In this document: positions 1 through 9,796 of the stretch, in pieces | Layout: each line of letters starts with the position of its first letter | How positions within the stretch are numbered: the first letter of the stretch is position 1 | Assembly: GCA_002507205.1 (NCBI GenBank) | Contig: DAZF01000014.1 | Coordinates: 1-63,113 of the forward strand | Source: Methanolobus sp. UBA32 | GTDB taxonomy: Archaea; Halobacteriota; Methanosarcinia; Methanosarcinales; Methanosarcinaceae | Reading direction: 5' to 3' | DNA: 63,113 nt | Notes under the pieces: model-generated | What the model was told of the DNA's origin: nothing | Databases searched by the model: none | The model's input: the letters and a program-made list of their open reading frames with translations, nothing else | Program-made: the position numbers and the translations under genes

Positions 1-227
1 TTAAAGAACCTTTAGCAGGGAACTGCACACCGGGTTAATCCCATCAATCATAACATATATATTAGATGATGGTATTCATAGGAAGCACTTCGCCAATCAC
101 ATTAACACATTATCAGATTGACTCCCAAGTTCATCGATCTGGTAAGTATCTAGTATCTAAATCGTATCTAAAACTTAAACCGTACATATTTAATTAAATC
201 TAACTTACAATTATCAGGAGGAAGCTA

Positions 228-686
228 ATGGCAAAAATGCACACCCGTAGGAAAGGAAACTCCGGACCTACAAGACCACTTCGCACAGAAGCACCTGCAT
301 GGTCAACAATGACCACTGAAGAAGTGACAAACGTAGTAAATGACATGTGGAAACAGGGTATCAGCACAAGTGAAATTGGAATGGTACTCAGAGACAAATA
401 CGGCGTACCTGATGTCAAACTCGCTACAGGTAAGAAGATCACACAGATACTCAGAGAAAGTGGTGAGAAATTCGCTGTACCTGAGGACCTGTACAACCTT
501 ATCGTAAAGGCTATCGGACTGAGGAAACATATGAACAACAATCACAAAGATGTTCACAACAAGCGTTCCCTTCAGAACATTGAAGCCAAGATCAGAAGAT
601 TGGTCAAATACTACCAGTCTACAAAGGTTCTTCCAGTTGAATGGAAGTACAAGCCTGAGACAGCTGAAATGCTGATTACCAGATAA
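228..686 (+). CDS. rps15: 30S ribosomal protein S15 (archaeal/eukaryotic type)
   Basis: Small-subunit ribosomal protein that binds the central domain of 16S rRNA. The 152-residue product has the archaeal/eukaryotic N-terminal extension (basic start with HTRRKGNSG, then a domain around residues 25-60) followed by the helical S15 core with [15 protein letters not shown] near residues 85-105, and the usual archaeal length. The ATG at 228 is chosen because AGGAGGA lies at 216-222, five bases upstream. It is alone in its transcript here, ended by a hairpin terminator. In many euryarchaea the next gene is a RecJ-like DHH protein; here a sugar-nucleotide block intervenes. Identification is very secure. 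Confidence 0.97.
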   Translation: MAKMHTRRKGNSGPTRPLRTEAPAWSTMTTEEVTNVVNDMWKQGISTSEIGMVLRDKYGVPDVKLATGKKITQILRESGEKFAVPEDLYNLIVKAIGLRKHMNNNHKDVHNKRSLQNIEAKIRRLVKYYQSTKVLPVEWKYKPETAEMLITR

Positions 687-702
687 ATAATATATACTAA
701 TG

Positions 703-735
703 TTTGGCCGAAAGGTCAAACTCAACTCTTTTTTT
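703..735 (+). terminator. Terminator after rps15
   Basis: A seven-pair stem (703-709 with 714-720, one G-U pair) closes on a GAAA tetraloop, and a run of seven T follows at 729-735. It lies 17 bases after the rps15 stop, so rps15 probably is not co-transcribed with the glm block. Confidence 0.6.
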
Positions 736-803
736 CACAGTCCTTTTTTGCTTAGTGTTGACTATACAACATTATCAATTTTAAAATACATTAGAAGGTA
801 ACA

Positions 804-810
804 TATAAAT
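804..810 (+). promoter_or_regulatory. TATA box of a probably leaderless glmU-like gene
   Basis: TATAAAT at 804-810 is centred about 27 bases before the ATG at 834, the usual archaeal distance from TATA box to transcription start. No Shine-Dalgarno sequence precedes that ATG. The mRNA would therefore begin at or next to the start codon. This is inference from spacing. Confidence 0.5.
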
Positions 811-833
811 TGTTTTAAAGAGCATTACATTCC

Positions 834-2054
834 ATGAAAGCGGTCATTCTTGCAGCCGGTGAAGGTAGAAGATGCCGGCCTCTTACACTTACAAGATCAA
901 AAGTAATGCTTCCGGTTGCGAACAAACCCATTCTCGAGCACATCATCAATGCCCTTGTAGAGAACGACATCAAGGACATTGTTCTGGTAGTCGGATATGA
1001 AAAAGAACGCATTATGGACTATTTCGAAGATGGGCTCAATTTTGGTGTCAAAATAAAATACGTCGAACAAAAAGTACAGATCGGAACGGCACATGCCATT
1101 CTCCAGACAAGTAATATGATCATCGGCCAGGATGAAGAGAAGTTCATTGTTGTGAACGGAGACAATATAATAGGTGCCAGGGCAATATCTGATCTAATAA
1201 CCGGAGCAGAAGGCGATGCAACACTCCTTGCCTGTAAAAAGGATGACGTCAGTGGCTATGGAGTAATAGTTGCAAAAGGGAAACGTGTCAGCGAGATAAT
1301 TGAAAAACCCAAGACCCTTGTAAGCCACCTGATCAATACAGGAATCTATCTTTTCAGGCAGGACATTTTTGAAATGATAGAAAAGACACAGATATCTGCA
1401 ACGGGTGAATATGCCATCACAGATACTCTTCAGGCAATGATCGACAATGGAATGAATGTGACAATGACAGCAACCAATGCAGAATGGCTTGATGCTGCCT
1501 ACTCATGGAACCTGCTGGAAGCGAACACAATTGTACTTGGTGATCTTGACCCTGATACTGCAAATGCAAAGATAGAAGATGGAGTTAATATAAAAGGCAG
1601 TGTATCCATTGGAAAGAACACCACCATCAGAGCAGGATCATATATAGTAGGACCTGTTGTCATTGGAGATAATTGTGACATCGGACCAAATGTCGTCATT
1701 CTCCCATCCACATGTATCGGCAATAACGTTTCAATAGCTTCATTCTCGTATATCAAAAACAGTATCCTCATGAACGATGTACGTGTCAGCACACACAGTA
1801 ACGTATCCAGTTCAGTTATCGGAAGTAACGTTTCGACAGGACCTAACTTCATCACAGAAGAAGGGGATGATATGCTTATACAGATCGAAGGCGAGCTTCA
1901 AAGTGCAGGAAAGCTCGGGACCGTTATAGGCGATGATACAGAGATTGGAGGCAACGTCCTTGTCCGTGCAGGGAACATGCTATCCGTAAATTGCCGCATA
2001 AATTCAGGTAAAACAATCTCTGAGGATATCCCTACAGATTCTATAGTAATTTAG
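834..2054 (+). CDS. GlmU-like sugar-1-phosphate nucleotidylyltransferase (paralog 1)
   Basis: Predicted sugar-phosphate nucleotidylyltransferase with a C-terminal left-handed beta-helix, 406 residues, cytoplasmic. The N-terminal domain has the nucleotide-binding signature AAGEGRRCRPLT at residues 7-18 and the lysine of SKVMLP just after. Hexapeptide repeats run from about residue 245. It shares its architecture with the paralog at 5219-6427, but its C-terminal part lacks the GAGT/ANLRHD acetyltransferase-like motif of that copy and reads STGPNFITEEGDDM instead. It may therefore supply only the uridylyltransferase activity, or use another sugar. It starts the glm block 9 bases before glmS; the start has no ribosome binding site and is probably leaderless. 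Confidence 0.85.
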   Translation: MKAVILAAGEGRRCRPLTLTRSKVMLPVANKPILEHIINALVENDIKDIVLVVGYEKERIMDYFEDGLNFGVKIKYVEQKVQIGTAHAILQTSNMIIGQDEEKFIVVNGDNIIGARAISDLITGAEGDATLLACKKDDVSGYGVIVAKGKRVSEIIEKPKTLVSHLINTGIYLFRQDIFEMIEKTQISATGEYAITDTLQAMIDNGMNVTMTATNAEWLDAAYSWNLLEANTIVLGDLDPDTANAKIEDGVNIKGSVSIGKNTTIRAGSYIVGPVVIGDNCDIGPNVVILPSTCIGNNVSIASFSYIKNSILMNDVRVSTHSNVSSSVIGSNVSTGPNFITEEGDDMLIQIEGELQSAGKLGTVIGDDTEIGGNVLVRAGNMLSVNCRINSGKTISEDIPTDSIVI

Positions 2055-2063
2055 GGTGAAAAA

Positions 2064-3893
2064 ATGTGTGGAATAGTTGGATATATTGGGGATGGCCAGG
2101 CGGTACCTGTTATACTTGAATCACTCAAAATGCTGGAATACAGGGGCTATGATTCAGCAGGTGTTACAATTTTCAACGGATCACTTGAAACGTACAAGGT
2201 CGCTGGAAGAATAATGAATCTGGAAGCCATAATTCCGGAGGGTCTACAGGGAAGTACCGGCATAGGGCATACAAGATGGGCAACACACGGTAAACCGGAA
2301 ACCAGAAATGCTCACCCACATCTTTCAGCTAATGTGTCAGTAGTCCACAACGGGATCATTGAGAATTATATGCAACTCAAAGAAAGGCTGACAGGTCTTG
2401 GCTACGAGTTCAAGTCTGATACGGATACTGAAGTTATCGCTCATCTTTTGCATTTCAATATGAATTGTAATGGTAAGAAATGTCTGCTTGATGGCCTGAC
2501 AGAAACAATAAAAGAACTTGAGGGGTCATATGCAATTGCAGCACTGTGTGCTGAAGAGCCGGGCATACTGGCTTTTGCCAGAAAGGACAGCCCCCTGGTC
2601 ATTGGTATTGGCAACGGCAGCAATTATGCTGCGTCAGATGTTACTGCTTTTTTAAAGCATACTAAGAAAGTAATATATATCAACGACAATGAGATCGGGC
2701 TTTTAAAATCAGACTCAATTGACATATTCGATCTTGATGGAAACAGCATTTCCAGAGATACGGAAACCATAGAATGGTCACTTGAAGCTGCTGAAAAGGC
2801 AGGTTACGAGCATTTTATGCTAAAAGAGATACATGAGCAGCCCACTTCAATCCAGAATACGTTTGCAGGTAAATTATCCGAACTTGAGGGAACCGTTACA
2901 CTGGATGAGCTCTATCTTGAACGTGACGAAATCAAACGACTCAAAAGAGTTACAATTATAGCCTGTGGAACTTCATGGAATGCAGGCATACTTGGCAAAT
3001 ACCTCTTTGAAAAACTCGCTGGCCTCCATACTGACGTGGAAACCGCATCAGAGTTCAGGTACAGTAACCCGGTGCTTTGCGGAGAGGAGTTGACAATTGC
3101 CATCACCCAGTCAGGAGAAACTGCTGATACCCTGGCTGCAGTAAGAAGTTCAAGTTCTTACGGATGCCGTAGCATTGCAATCACAAACGTTGTGGGTAGC
3201 ACCATTACCAGAGAATCGGATAGTGTGCTATATACAAGGTCCGGGCCCGAAATAGGAGTTGCTGCAACGAAGACCTTCACAGCCCAGTTGGTAGCACTGT
3301 ACATGCTTGCCATCCATCTTGGAAGAATAAGGGGTGTCGTCAGCGCAAACGAGGCAAAGGACCTTATCGTCGGGATGAAGCGTCTTCCGGGTCAGATACA
3401 AAAGATTCTCAACAAAAAAGAGATAATTAAGGAATGTGCTGCACAGTTTGCAGACAAGAGAGATTGTTTCTTCATCGGTCGCTACCTGAATTATCCTGTG
3501 GCTCTTGAAGGGGCACTGAAACTGAAGGAGATCTCATACATACATGCCGAAGGTTACGCAGCGGGTGAACTCAAACACGGACCTCTGGCACTTATAACAG
3601 ATGAGACTCCCGTGGTTGCAATAGCCACCAGAGGGCATACATATGAGAAGATACTCAGTAACATCAAGGAAGTAAAGGCACGTAATGCCACTGTCATTGC
3701 GGTGGCTGATGACGATGATACTGAGATAGACAAGTACGTTGATATTGTGCTTCGTGTGCCTTCTTCACATGAATTGCTTGCACCTGTACTTTCTTCAGTA
3801 GTATTGCAATTGCTTTCATATTATACAGCACTGGCAAAGGATTGTTCTATTGACAAACCAAGGAACCTTGCAAAGAGTGTAACCGTTGAATGA
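2064..3893 (+). CDS. glmS: Glutamine--fructose-6-phosphate aminotransferase (isomerizing)
   Basis: Makes glucosamine-6-phosphate from fructose-6-phosphate and glutamine, the entry step to UDP-GlcNAc. The 609-residue protein begins MCGIVGYIG, so the catalytic Cys2 becomes N-terminal after Met removal. The glutaminase domain covers about residues 2-220 with GHTRWATHG. Two SIS sugar-isomerase domains follow, with CGTSWNAG and SGETADTLAA in the first and HAEGYAAGELKHGP in the second. The C-terminus DKPRNLAKSVTVE is typical of the family. GGTGA stands four bases before the ATG. It sits between the first GlmU-like gene and glmM, evidently in one operon. Confidence 0.96.
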   Translation: MCGIVGYIGDGQAVPVILESLKMLEYRGYDSAGVTIFNGSLETYKVAGRIMNLEAIIPEGLQGSTGIGHTRWATHGKPETRNAHPHLSANVSVVHNGIIENYMQLKERLTGLGYEFKSDTDTEVIAHLLHFNMNCNGKKCLLDGLTETIKELEGSYAIAALCAEEPGILAFARKDSPLVIGIGNGSNYAASDVTAFLKHTKKVIYINDNEIGLLKSDSIDIFDLDGNSISRDTETIEWSLEAAEKAGYEHFMLKEIHEQPTSIQNTFAGKLSELEGTVTLDELYLERDEIKRLKRVTIIACGTSWNAGILGKYLFEKLAGLHTDVETASEFRYSNPVLCGEELTIAITQSGETADTLAAVRSSSSYGCRSIAITNVVGSTITRESDSVLYTRSGPEIGVAATKTFTAQLVALYMLAIHLGRIRGVVSANEAKDLIVGMKRLPGQIQKILNKKEIIKECAAQFADKRDCFFIGRYLNYPVALEGALKLKEISYIHAEGYAAGELKHGPLALITDETPVVAIATRGHTYEKILSNIKEVKARNATVIAVADDDDTEIDKYVDIVLRVPSSHELLAPVLSSVVLQLLSYYTALAKDCSIDKPRNLAKSVTVE

Positions 3894-3920
3894 TCATTTT
3901 ATTTTAAGAGAGGATATTGA

Positions 3921-5222
3921 ATGAAATTATTTGGTTCATCAGGCATCCGGGGACTTGCAAATGTAGAAGTCACCGTTGACCTGGCTCTGAAAGTGGGAAT
4001 GGCTCTTGGAAGATCAAAGAAAACCGCAGTCATCGGAAGGGACCCCCGTGTAGCCGGAGAGATGATAGAAAATGCGATCATCTCAGGTCTCATGTCAGCA
4101 GGATGTAATGTTATCCGTGCAGGCATTCTTACCACACCGACTCTTGCATATGCTGCCCGCAATTATGACTGTGGAGTGATGATCACTGCATCACACAACC
4201 CTGCACAGGATGTCGGAATCAAACTCTGGAACCCTGATGGAATGGCATTTGATTCCACCCAGCAGGAAGAAATTGAGTCTATCATCGAGAAAGAGGATTT
4301 TGTCAATGTTCCATGGAACAGGATAGGAGAATTAACATCATACGAGAATGCGGTCAGGGACCACATTGATATGATACGCAGCCACTCCACAGGTGCACCC
4401 ATGAGGGTTGTTGTGGATTGCGGCGGTGGTGCAGGCGGAACCATAACTCCATTCCTTTTACGCGAGATGGGATGTGAAGTGATCACGCTTAACTCGCAGA
4501 TCGACGGACATTTCCCTGCACGTAATCCGGAACCTAAAGACTCCAATCTCTGGATGCTGAAAAGAGCAGTTACTGAGTTCAAGGCTGAACTTGGTATCGC
4601 GCATGATGGTGATGCTGACAGGATGATGGCTGTGGATGAGAACGGCGTGTTTGTGTCAGGTGACGAAATGCTTGCCATCTTTGCACGCTATGAATGTAAA
4701 GACAATCCTAAAGTGGTAGTCCCTGTGGACACCTCAATGATAGTCGATGATGCACTGCCAGGTTCCACTATTATCCATACACGAGTCGGCGATGTATATG
4801 TCGCAGAGGAGATGAAGAAGCAGAAAGCCGATTTTGGCGGAGAGCCATCCGGAAGCTGGATATTCCCTAGGATATCCTATTGCCCGGACGGGATCTATGC
4901 TGCAGCCCTGCTTGTTGATATAGTCAAAGAGAAGAAACTCTCTGTGCTTAGAGAGGAATTACCACAGTACCCCACACTCAGAAGTACGGTTGAATGCGAT
5001 AATTCCCGAAAATCGGAAGTAATGAAAGCTATCAGCTCAAAGCTTGCGACCATGGGGGAAGTTTCAAGCATCGATGGTATCAGAGTTGACATGGAAGATG
5101 GCTGGGTATTGGTCAGGCCATCGGGAACTGAGGCAAAGATAAGAATTACAGCAGAAGCCAGGAAGAATGTGAAAGAACTCCATGCAAAGATTGAGACTAT
5201 TGTGAAGGAGTGCCTTCAATGA
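3921..5222 (+). CDS. glmM: Phosphoglucosamine mutase
   Basis: Alpha-D-phosphohexomutase, 433 residues, expected to convert glucosamine-6-phosphate to glucosamine-1-phosphate. The phosphoserine loop TASHNPA places the active serine at residue 91. The metal loop DGDADRM, sugar-binding loop GEPSGSW and C-terminal phosphate loop [11 protein letters not shown] are all present and in order. GAGAGG lies seven bases before the ATG. The stop codon overlaps the next start as ATGA at 5219-5222, so translation is probably coupled to the second GlmU-like gene. Sequence alone cannot exclude phosphomannomutase activity, but the neighbours argue for glucosamine. Confidence 0.92.
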   Translation: MKLFGSSGIRGLANVEVTVDLALKVGMALGRSKKTAVIGRDPRVAGEMIENAIISGLMSAGCNVIRAGILTTPTLAYAARNYDCGVMITASHNPAQDVGIKLWNPDGMAFDSTQQEEIESIIEKEDFVNVPWNRIGELTSYENAVRDHIDMIRSHSTGAPMRVVVDCGGGAGGTITPFLLREMGCEVITLNSQIDGHFPARNPEPKDSNLWMLKRAVTEFKAELGIAHDGDADRMMAVDENGVFVSGDEMLAIFARYECKDNPKVVVPVDTSMIVDDALPGSTIIHTRVGDVYVAEEMKKQKADFGGEPSGSWIFPRISYCPDGIYAAALLVDIVKEKKLSVLREELPQYPTLRSTVECDNSRKSEVMKAISSKLATMGEVSSIDGIRVDMEDGWVLVRPSGTEAKIRITAEARKNVKELHAKIETIVKECLQ

Positions 5223-6427
5223 AAGTGGTCATACTTGCTGCCGGTGAAGGTACACGGATGAGGCCACTGACAGCATCCAAACCAAAGGTGATGCTCCCGA
5301 TAGCGAACAAACCCATGATGGAACATACCATTAACGCGGCTGTTGCTGCAGGGATCAGGGAATTCCTTATTGTTACAGGATACCGTGAAGATGCAATTAT
5401 GGAGTATTTCAAGAATGGAAGCCACCTTGGGATCAGTGTGGAGTATGTGCATCAGGAAGAGCAGCTTGGAACTGCCAACGCCATAGGTTGTGCGAAAGAC
5501 TACGTTAAAGGGCATTTCATTGTTCTCAACGGAGATATGCTTGTAAGCACAGAACACATCAGACACCTGATATCCAGGTCAGAGGATGCCATTATCAGTG
5601 TAAAGGAAGTTGAAGATCCTTCACAGTTCGGTGTCATTGAAAACAATGAAGAAAGAGTCACACGGATCATTGAGAAACCAAAAAAACCGGCAACAAATCT
5701 TGCAAATGCAGGAATATATCTTTTTGATGATGTTATTTTTGAGTACATCGATAAAACAGGGAAATCAAAAAGAGGAGAATATGAAATCACGGACTCACTG
5801 CAGATGATGATAGATGATGGCTGCAGTGTTGGTTATGAGATACTAACCAGTGACTGGATAGATATTGGAAGGCCATGGGATATGCTGGATGCAAACAAGG
5901 TGCTACTTGAGAATATCGATAATACTCACGAAGGCACCGTTGAGCCTTATGCGACCCTGCATGGGAACGTCAGGGTTGGCAAGAACACAATTATCCGCAA
6001 TGGTGCTTATATAGTCGGACCGGTGGTCATTGGCGAGAACTGTGATATCGGGCCAAATTGTTTCATCAGGCCTTCAACTGCTATTGGCAATGATGTTCAT
6101 ATCGGTAATGCTGTTGAGATTAAGAACAGTATAATAATGGATGGCACTAAAATAGGACATCTCAGTTATCTCGGTGACAGTGTCATAGGCACAGCCTGCA
6201 ACTTCGGTGCCGGTACAAAGGTTGCGAACCTGCGCCACGATAATAAGAACGTAAAATCAATGGTCAAGGGTGAACTGGTAGACACCGGTCGCAGGAAACT
6301 TGGCGTCATCATGGGAGATGACGTTCACACAGGCATTAATACAAGCATCAACATCGGTACGGTAATGGAACCGGGAAGTTCCACTATGCCCGGTGAAGTT
6401 GTTATGTACAAAAGAAAAACTAATTAA
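5219..6427 (+). CDS. glmU: Bifunctional GlmU-like uridylyltransferase/acetyltransferase (paralog 2)
   Basis: Expected to acetylate glucosamine-1-phosphate and couple it to UTP, completing UDP-GlcNAc. The 402-residue product has the nucleotidylyltransferase signature [22 protein letters not shown] and the metal-site NGDM. A left-handed beta-helix follows from about residue 245, ending in [16 protein letters not shown] and [14 protein letters not shown], motifs of archaeal bifunctional GlmU proteins of the Sulfolobus ST0401/ST0452 type. The ATG at 5219 overlaps the glmM stop and has AAGGAG eight bases upstream; the GTG at 5210 lies within that site and is less likely. It is the better candidate of the two paralogs for the acetylation step. 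Confidence 0.9.
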   Translation: MKVVILAAGEGTRMRPLTASKPKVMLPIANKPMMEHTINAAVAAGIREFLIVTGYREDAIMEYFKNGSHLGISVEYVHQEEQLGTANAIGCAKDYVKGHFIVLNGDMLVSTEHIRHLISRSEDAIISVKEVEDPSQFGVIENNEERVTRIIEKPKKPATNLANAGIYLFDDVIFEYIDKTGKSKRGEYEITDSLQMMIDDGCSVGYEILTSDWIDIGRPWDMLDANKVLLENIDNTHEGTVEPYATLHGNVRVGKNTIIRNGAYIVGPVVIGENCDIGPNCFIRPSTAIGNDVHIGNAVEIKNSIIMDGTKIGHLSYLGDSVIGTACNFGAGTKVANLRHDNKNVKSMVKGELVDTGRRKLGVIMGDDVHTGINTSINIGTVMEPGSSTMPGEVVMYKRKTN

Positions 6428-6459
6428 GGCACGTTACTATCATTACCCCGGAGATTCGG

Positions 6460-7800
6460 ATGAACTTTAATATAGAGATGCAAAAACTCAAAGAACTGGC
6501 AAGAGAAGCAGCGGATGTCTTTGAAAAGCATGACCATGTGCGTGTCATTTCACACAATGATGCTGACGGCCTTACATCTGCAGGAATAATCTGCCAGGCA
6601 CTCATGAGAAAAGACATCCGTTTTCACACTACTATCGTACCCAGACTTGACAGATCCGTGGTCGACATAGTGAAGGCAAGTGCTGCAGACGATGACCTTG
6701 TACTTTTCTGCGATATGGGTAGCGGGCAGTCAGAAATCATATCTGAGATAAAACAGGAGATCGTTGTACTGGACCACCATGTTCCGGTGGGGAAAACACC
6801 TGCAAAAGTTCTTGTAAATCCCCATCTTGTTGGAATTGACGGAGCAATGCATATTTCCGGGTCAGGAACTACTTTCTTTGTGGCAATGGAAATGGAACCT
6901 GCAAACATAGACCTTGCAGGACTTGCAATTGCAGGTGCCGTAGGTGATAAACAGCTTTTCAGCACCCTTAATGGCCACATACTGGAGGAGGCCGTAAATG
7001 CAGAAGTAGTGACCGTTAAAAAAGGACTTCGGATTGGTGACGGAGACCTGGCCAAAGTACTTGAGTACACACCTGAACCTTATCTGGATATCACCGGTGA
7101 CAGGGAGAAAATTGATAATTTCCTTGATATTCTAGGGCTTCATGGCAATATTGAAGACCTCGACCCAGACCAGACCAAGAAACTAACATCCGCAGTCGCA
7201 CTTAAACTTGCAAAACATGCCAGTCCAGAAGCTATAGATGCCGCTATTGGTGATGTGTACATCCTAAACAAGGAGATAGTGCACAATGTCTATGACCTCG
7301 TTGCAATACTGAACACCTGTGGCAAGGCCGATAAAGGTGGCATGGGGCTGTCCATCTGTATGAAGAATGACACACACCTTGCAGAAGCAACGGACATGGC
7401 AATGTCCCACCAGATATCCATTGTAGAGAATATCAAAAAAGGCATGGATATGGTAAAGCAGGGAAATAGTATCGGCTACCTGATAGGTGAGGAAATGGAA
7501 TCCACAGGCATGATAGCCAGTACTTTCGTCAGGTATGTCAATCCTGAAATGCCATTCGTTGCTGTTAATCAGGTAGAGGATCTGGTAAAGGTTTCTGCAA
7601 GAGGCACCCGTGCACTTGTGGAAAAGGGACTTGACCTGTCTTTTGCGCTCCGAGAAGCTGCTAAGCTGGTAGGTGGCGAAGGAGGAGGACATAATGTGGC
7701 ATCCGGTGCCTCGATACCTCCGGGAACGGCAGAACAGTTCATCGCCAAAGTTGATGAGATCGTTGCAGAACAACTCCCCCGTAAGGAGCAGAGTGAATGA
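6460..7800 (+). CDS. Archaeal RecJ-like DHH-family phosphoesterase/exonuclease
   Basis: DHH/DHHA1-family protein of 446 residues, related to archaeal RecJ-like nucleases such as the GINS-associated nuclease. Visible motifs are SHNDADGLTS near residue 30 (motif I), FCDMGS near 84, the name motif LDHHVP near 105, and the C-terminal DHHA1 signature GGEGGGHNVASGASIP. All metal-ligand aspartates and histidines look intact, so it should be catalytic. GGAG lies six bases before the ATG. The stop overlaps the start of pcc1 (ATGA). This pairing with pcc1 is common in euryarchaea next to S15 and S3Ae genes, and suggests a role tied to replication or repair rather than to the glm genes upstream. Confidence 0.88.
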   Translation: MNFNIEMQKLKELAREAADVFEKHDHVRVISHNDADGLTSAGIICQALMRKDIRFHTTIVPRLDRSVVDIVKASAADDDLVLFCDMGSGQSEIISEIKQEIVVLDHHVPVGKTPAKVLVNPHLVGIDGAMHISGSGTTFFVAMEMEPANIDLAGLAIAGAVGDKQLFSTLNGHILEEAVNAEVVTVKKGLRIGDGDLAKVLEYTPEPYLDITGDREKIDNFLDILGLHGNIEDLDPDQTKKLTSAVALKLAKHASPEAIDAAIGDVYILNKEIVHNVYDLVAILNTCGKADKGGMGLSICMKNDTHLAEATDMAMSHQISIVENIKKGMDMVKQGNSIGYLIGEEMESTGMIASTFVRYVNPEMPFVAVNQVEDLVKVSARGTRALVEKGLDLSFALREAAKLVGGEGGGHNVASGASIPPGTAEQFIAKVDEIVAEQLPRKEQSE

Positions 7801-8030
7801 AAATTACCACTACCATCGAGTTCAAAGATGAAGGTGCCATGCAGGTAGCTAAAAGGATTGCAAACTCACTGGCCCCTGATAACCTGACAAACATGCGTAC
7901 AGAGGTCAAAGATGATAGTGTATGCATTCATATCACTACTGAGAAGATCACATCACTAATAGCTACAGTCGATGACCTGCTGATGAATGCAAAAATAGCA
8001 GAAGAGATCGCTGAAGATCTCGATGAGTGA
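7797..8030 (+). CDS. pcc1: KEOPS complex subunit Pcc1
   Basis: Small 77-residue protein of the Pcc1 family, the dimerisation subunit of the KEOPS complex that makes the t6A base of tRNAs reading ANN codons. It has the expected size and pattern: a beta-strand opening (KITTTIEFKDE), a helix with ANSLAPDNL, a second sheet (VKDDSVCIHITTEK) and a C-terminal helix beginning ITSLIATVDDLL. The ATG overlaps the last codon of the RecJ-like gene, so translation is coupled. Identification rests on the fold pattern, the phrase SLAPDN and the conserved neighbour; no other KEOPS gene lies in the window. Confidence 0.85.
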   Translation: MKITTTIEFKDEGAMQVAKRIANSLAPDNLTNMRTEVKDDSVCIHITTEKITSLIATVDDLLMNAKIAEEIAEDLDE

Positions 8031-8051
8031 AGTATTCAAATATTACTTTTT

Positions 8052-8621
8052 TTATTCCCACAGATGCCTGTTGTTATCGATCAGAGCATTCTGCTCCTCT
8101 ATTCTTGAACGCTGGTATATGAGTGCCGCCGGATGGTATATCTTCAGGAGAGTATACTTTTCATGCACTATTCGGGGGACACCCCATTCAAGTTTCTCAC
8201 CGTTGCAAAAGGCTTTTTCCGCGGTGTTGCCAAGCAGGATTATCACCTTTGGGTTAAGGAGCTCTATCTGAGCCTGAAGAAAAGGCTTGCATGCATTTAT
8301 TTCACTTTTCAGAGGATTGCGATTATTTGGAGGACGGCACTTTATGGTGTTTATCACTGCATAGTCGTCCTCGGAAAGACCCATGTAAGCGACCATTCCA
8401 TCCAGATTCTTGCCGGCTCTGCCGCAGAAAGGGATGCCAGTCTCATCTTCATTCTTGCCGGGGGCCTCACCCACGAAAACTATCTTCGGACTGCGGGAAC
8501 CTTTACCGATGACCCTGTTTGTGACCGTTTTGTGAAGCTGACAGTCAGTGCATATACTGATCTCATCCTCTATCCCTTCAAATCCCTGCTCTACAAGTTC
8601 ACTCACTGAACGTACTGCCAT
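8052..8621 (-). CDS. Type-4 uracil-DNA glycosylase (iron-sulfur)
   Basis: Removes uracil from DNA in base-excision repair. From the chosen start the protein has 189 residues. Four cysteines match the [4Fe-4S] ligands of family 4 UDGs: CTDC at residues 24-27, then C95 in IKCRPP and C111 in NACKPF. The active-site block GEAPGKNEDETGIPFCGRAGKNL and the late HPAA motif are intact. The ATG at 8621 has GGTG five bases upstream and is preferred to the ATG at 8642. It converges on pcc1, with 21 bases between the stops. The family is common in archaea and thermophiles. Confidence 0.94.
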   Translation of the reverse strand: MAVRSVSELVEQGFEGIEDEISICTDCQLHKTVTNRVIGKGSRSPKIVFVGEAPGKNEDETGIPFCGRAGKNLDGMVAYMGLSEDDYAVINTIKCRPPNNRNPLKSEINACKPFLQAQIELLNPKVIILLGNTAEKAFCNGEKLEWGVPRIVHEKYTLLKIYHPAALIYQRSRIEEQNALIDNNRHLWE

Positions 8622-8654
8622 CTCATCACCTTGCAAAATCATTTAATTCGGATC

Positions 8655-9590
8655 CTATAATTCAGGTCTCTTTTGTTTTTCGGCCTGCAATGCTTCCATG
8701 AAACGAATCTGTTCCGAGATGAAGGAATTATATGGAGTTTCCAGACCCAATTTTTTTGCTCTTGCCACTATGGCACCGTTGAGGAAATCGATCTCGGTCT
8801 TTCTTCCTGACGAGATATCCTGGAGCATTGATGAATGGTGTTCTGCTGTATTCGGGAGCTGGAAATCATACAGGTAATTAAGATATTCATCCGCGCTTTT
8901 CCATGGAAAGACAACTCCTTCTGCTTCTGCGACCATGAAGGCCTCTTTTACCACATTGACAATAATATTCCATGCATGTTTATTTTCCAGTTTCCCGTAA
9001 GGAACACCCATAACAGCACCAAGAGGATTGAGGGCTGAATTATATAATACCTTGGACCAGACAGAGTTCATTATGTTCTCTGTTCCTGTGACCTGTATCC
9101 CGGCAGTTTTTACAAGTTCCACCAGTTGAAGTACACCCTCATCCAGACCTGAAGGGAACCTGCCAAGGTTCATCGGACCGGTTTCCACGGAAACATTGAC
9201 CTGTGCATCGCCTGACCATTCAAATCCGGTTATAATGGTACCGCCGATCACCTTATCGGTATACCTGGCAATGATCTCTTCGTTGCCTATTCCGTTCTGC
9301 ATACTGATGACTTCTTTTCCTTTGATAATCTCTGAGAACTGATTGCATATTGATTCAGTTGCAGTGGACTTGGAAGTGATGAATATGTAATCATAATCAT
9401 TTTCCGGCACATCTTCAGAGCAGCTGAAATTATAGGTTTCTTCTCCCCAGAGACCTGTCATCTTAAAACCTTCTTTCTTTATCCTGTCAGCATGCCTCTG
9501 ACGGCAGACCGCATGCACATCACAAACCGAAGACAGTTTTGCAGCAAGTGAAAGACCCACTGCTCCTGCACCTAATATCAGGACTTTCAT
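8655..9590 (-). CDS. 2-dehydropantoate 2-reductase-like protein
   Basis: Ketopantoate reductase family (PanE/ApbA), 311 residues from the chosen start. It opens with the Rossmann motif LGAGAVGLSLAAKL, followed by a hydrophobic strand and the substrate-side SKSTAT and QNGIGNEE motifs. The C-terminal helical domain contains SVWSKVLYNSALNPLGAVM, where the catalytic lysine sits, and GRKTEIDFLNGAI near the end. The family makes pantoate for coenzyme A with NADPH. The ATG at 9590 is preferred because GAGGTG stands four bases upstream and overlaps the farther ATG at 9602. Archaeal genomes can hold several related reductases, so pantothenate synthesis is likely but not proven. Confidence 0.83.
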   Translation of the reverse strand: MKVLILGAGAVGLSLAAKLSSVCDVHAVCRQRHADRIKKEGFKMTGLWGEETYNFSCSEDVPENDYDYIFITSKSTATESICNQFSEIIKGKEVISMQNGIGNEEIIARYTDKVIGGTIITGFEWSGDAQVNVSVETGPMNLGRFPSGLDEGVLQLVELVKTAGIQVTGTENIMNSVWSKVLYNSALNPLGAVMGVPYGKLENKHAWNIIVNVVKEAFMVAEAEGVVFPWKSADEYLNYLYDFQLPNTAEHHSSMLQDISSGRKTEIDFLNGAIVARAKKLGLETPYNSFISEQIRFMEALQAEKQKRPEL

Positions 9591-9796
9591 AGAGCACCTC
9601 ATTTTCTGGTTTAGATGTTTTTTTTCCGTTAAAAGAATAACTCTTGGATGGTATCCAATAAAGAGAAGCTCTTAATTAGCAAAAGATACATCATGCATAA
9701 AGTAACCAGACACAGAGAAATATTTGTGGAAATCAGGTATCTTAGCTTACTTATCACTGCTGAATTATCATAATCACAAAAAGGAATGGAATCATA

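Noticed and set aside
8023..8609. Plus-strand open frames opposite the uracil-DNA glycosylase gene
   Set aside because: They are antisense to a gene with clear iron-sulfur and active-site motifs; their translations resemble no family.
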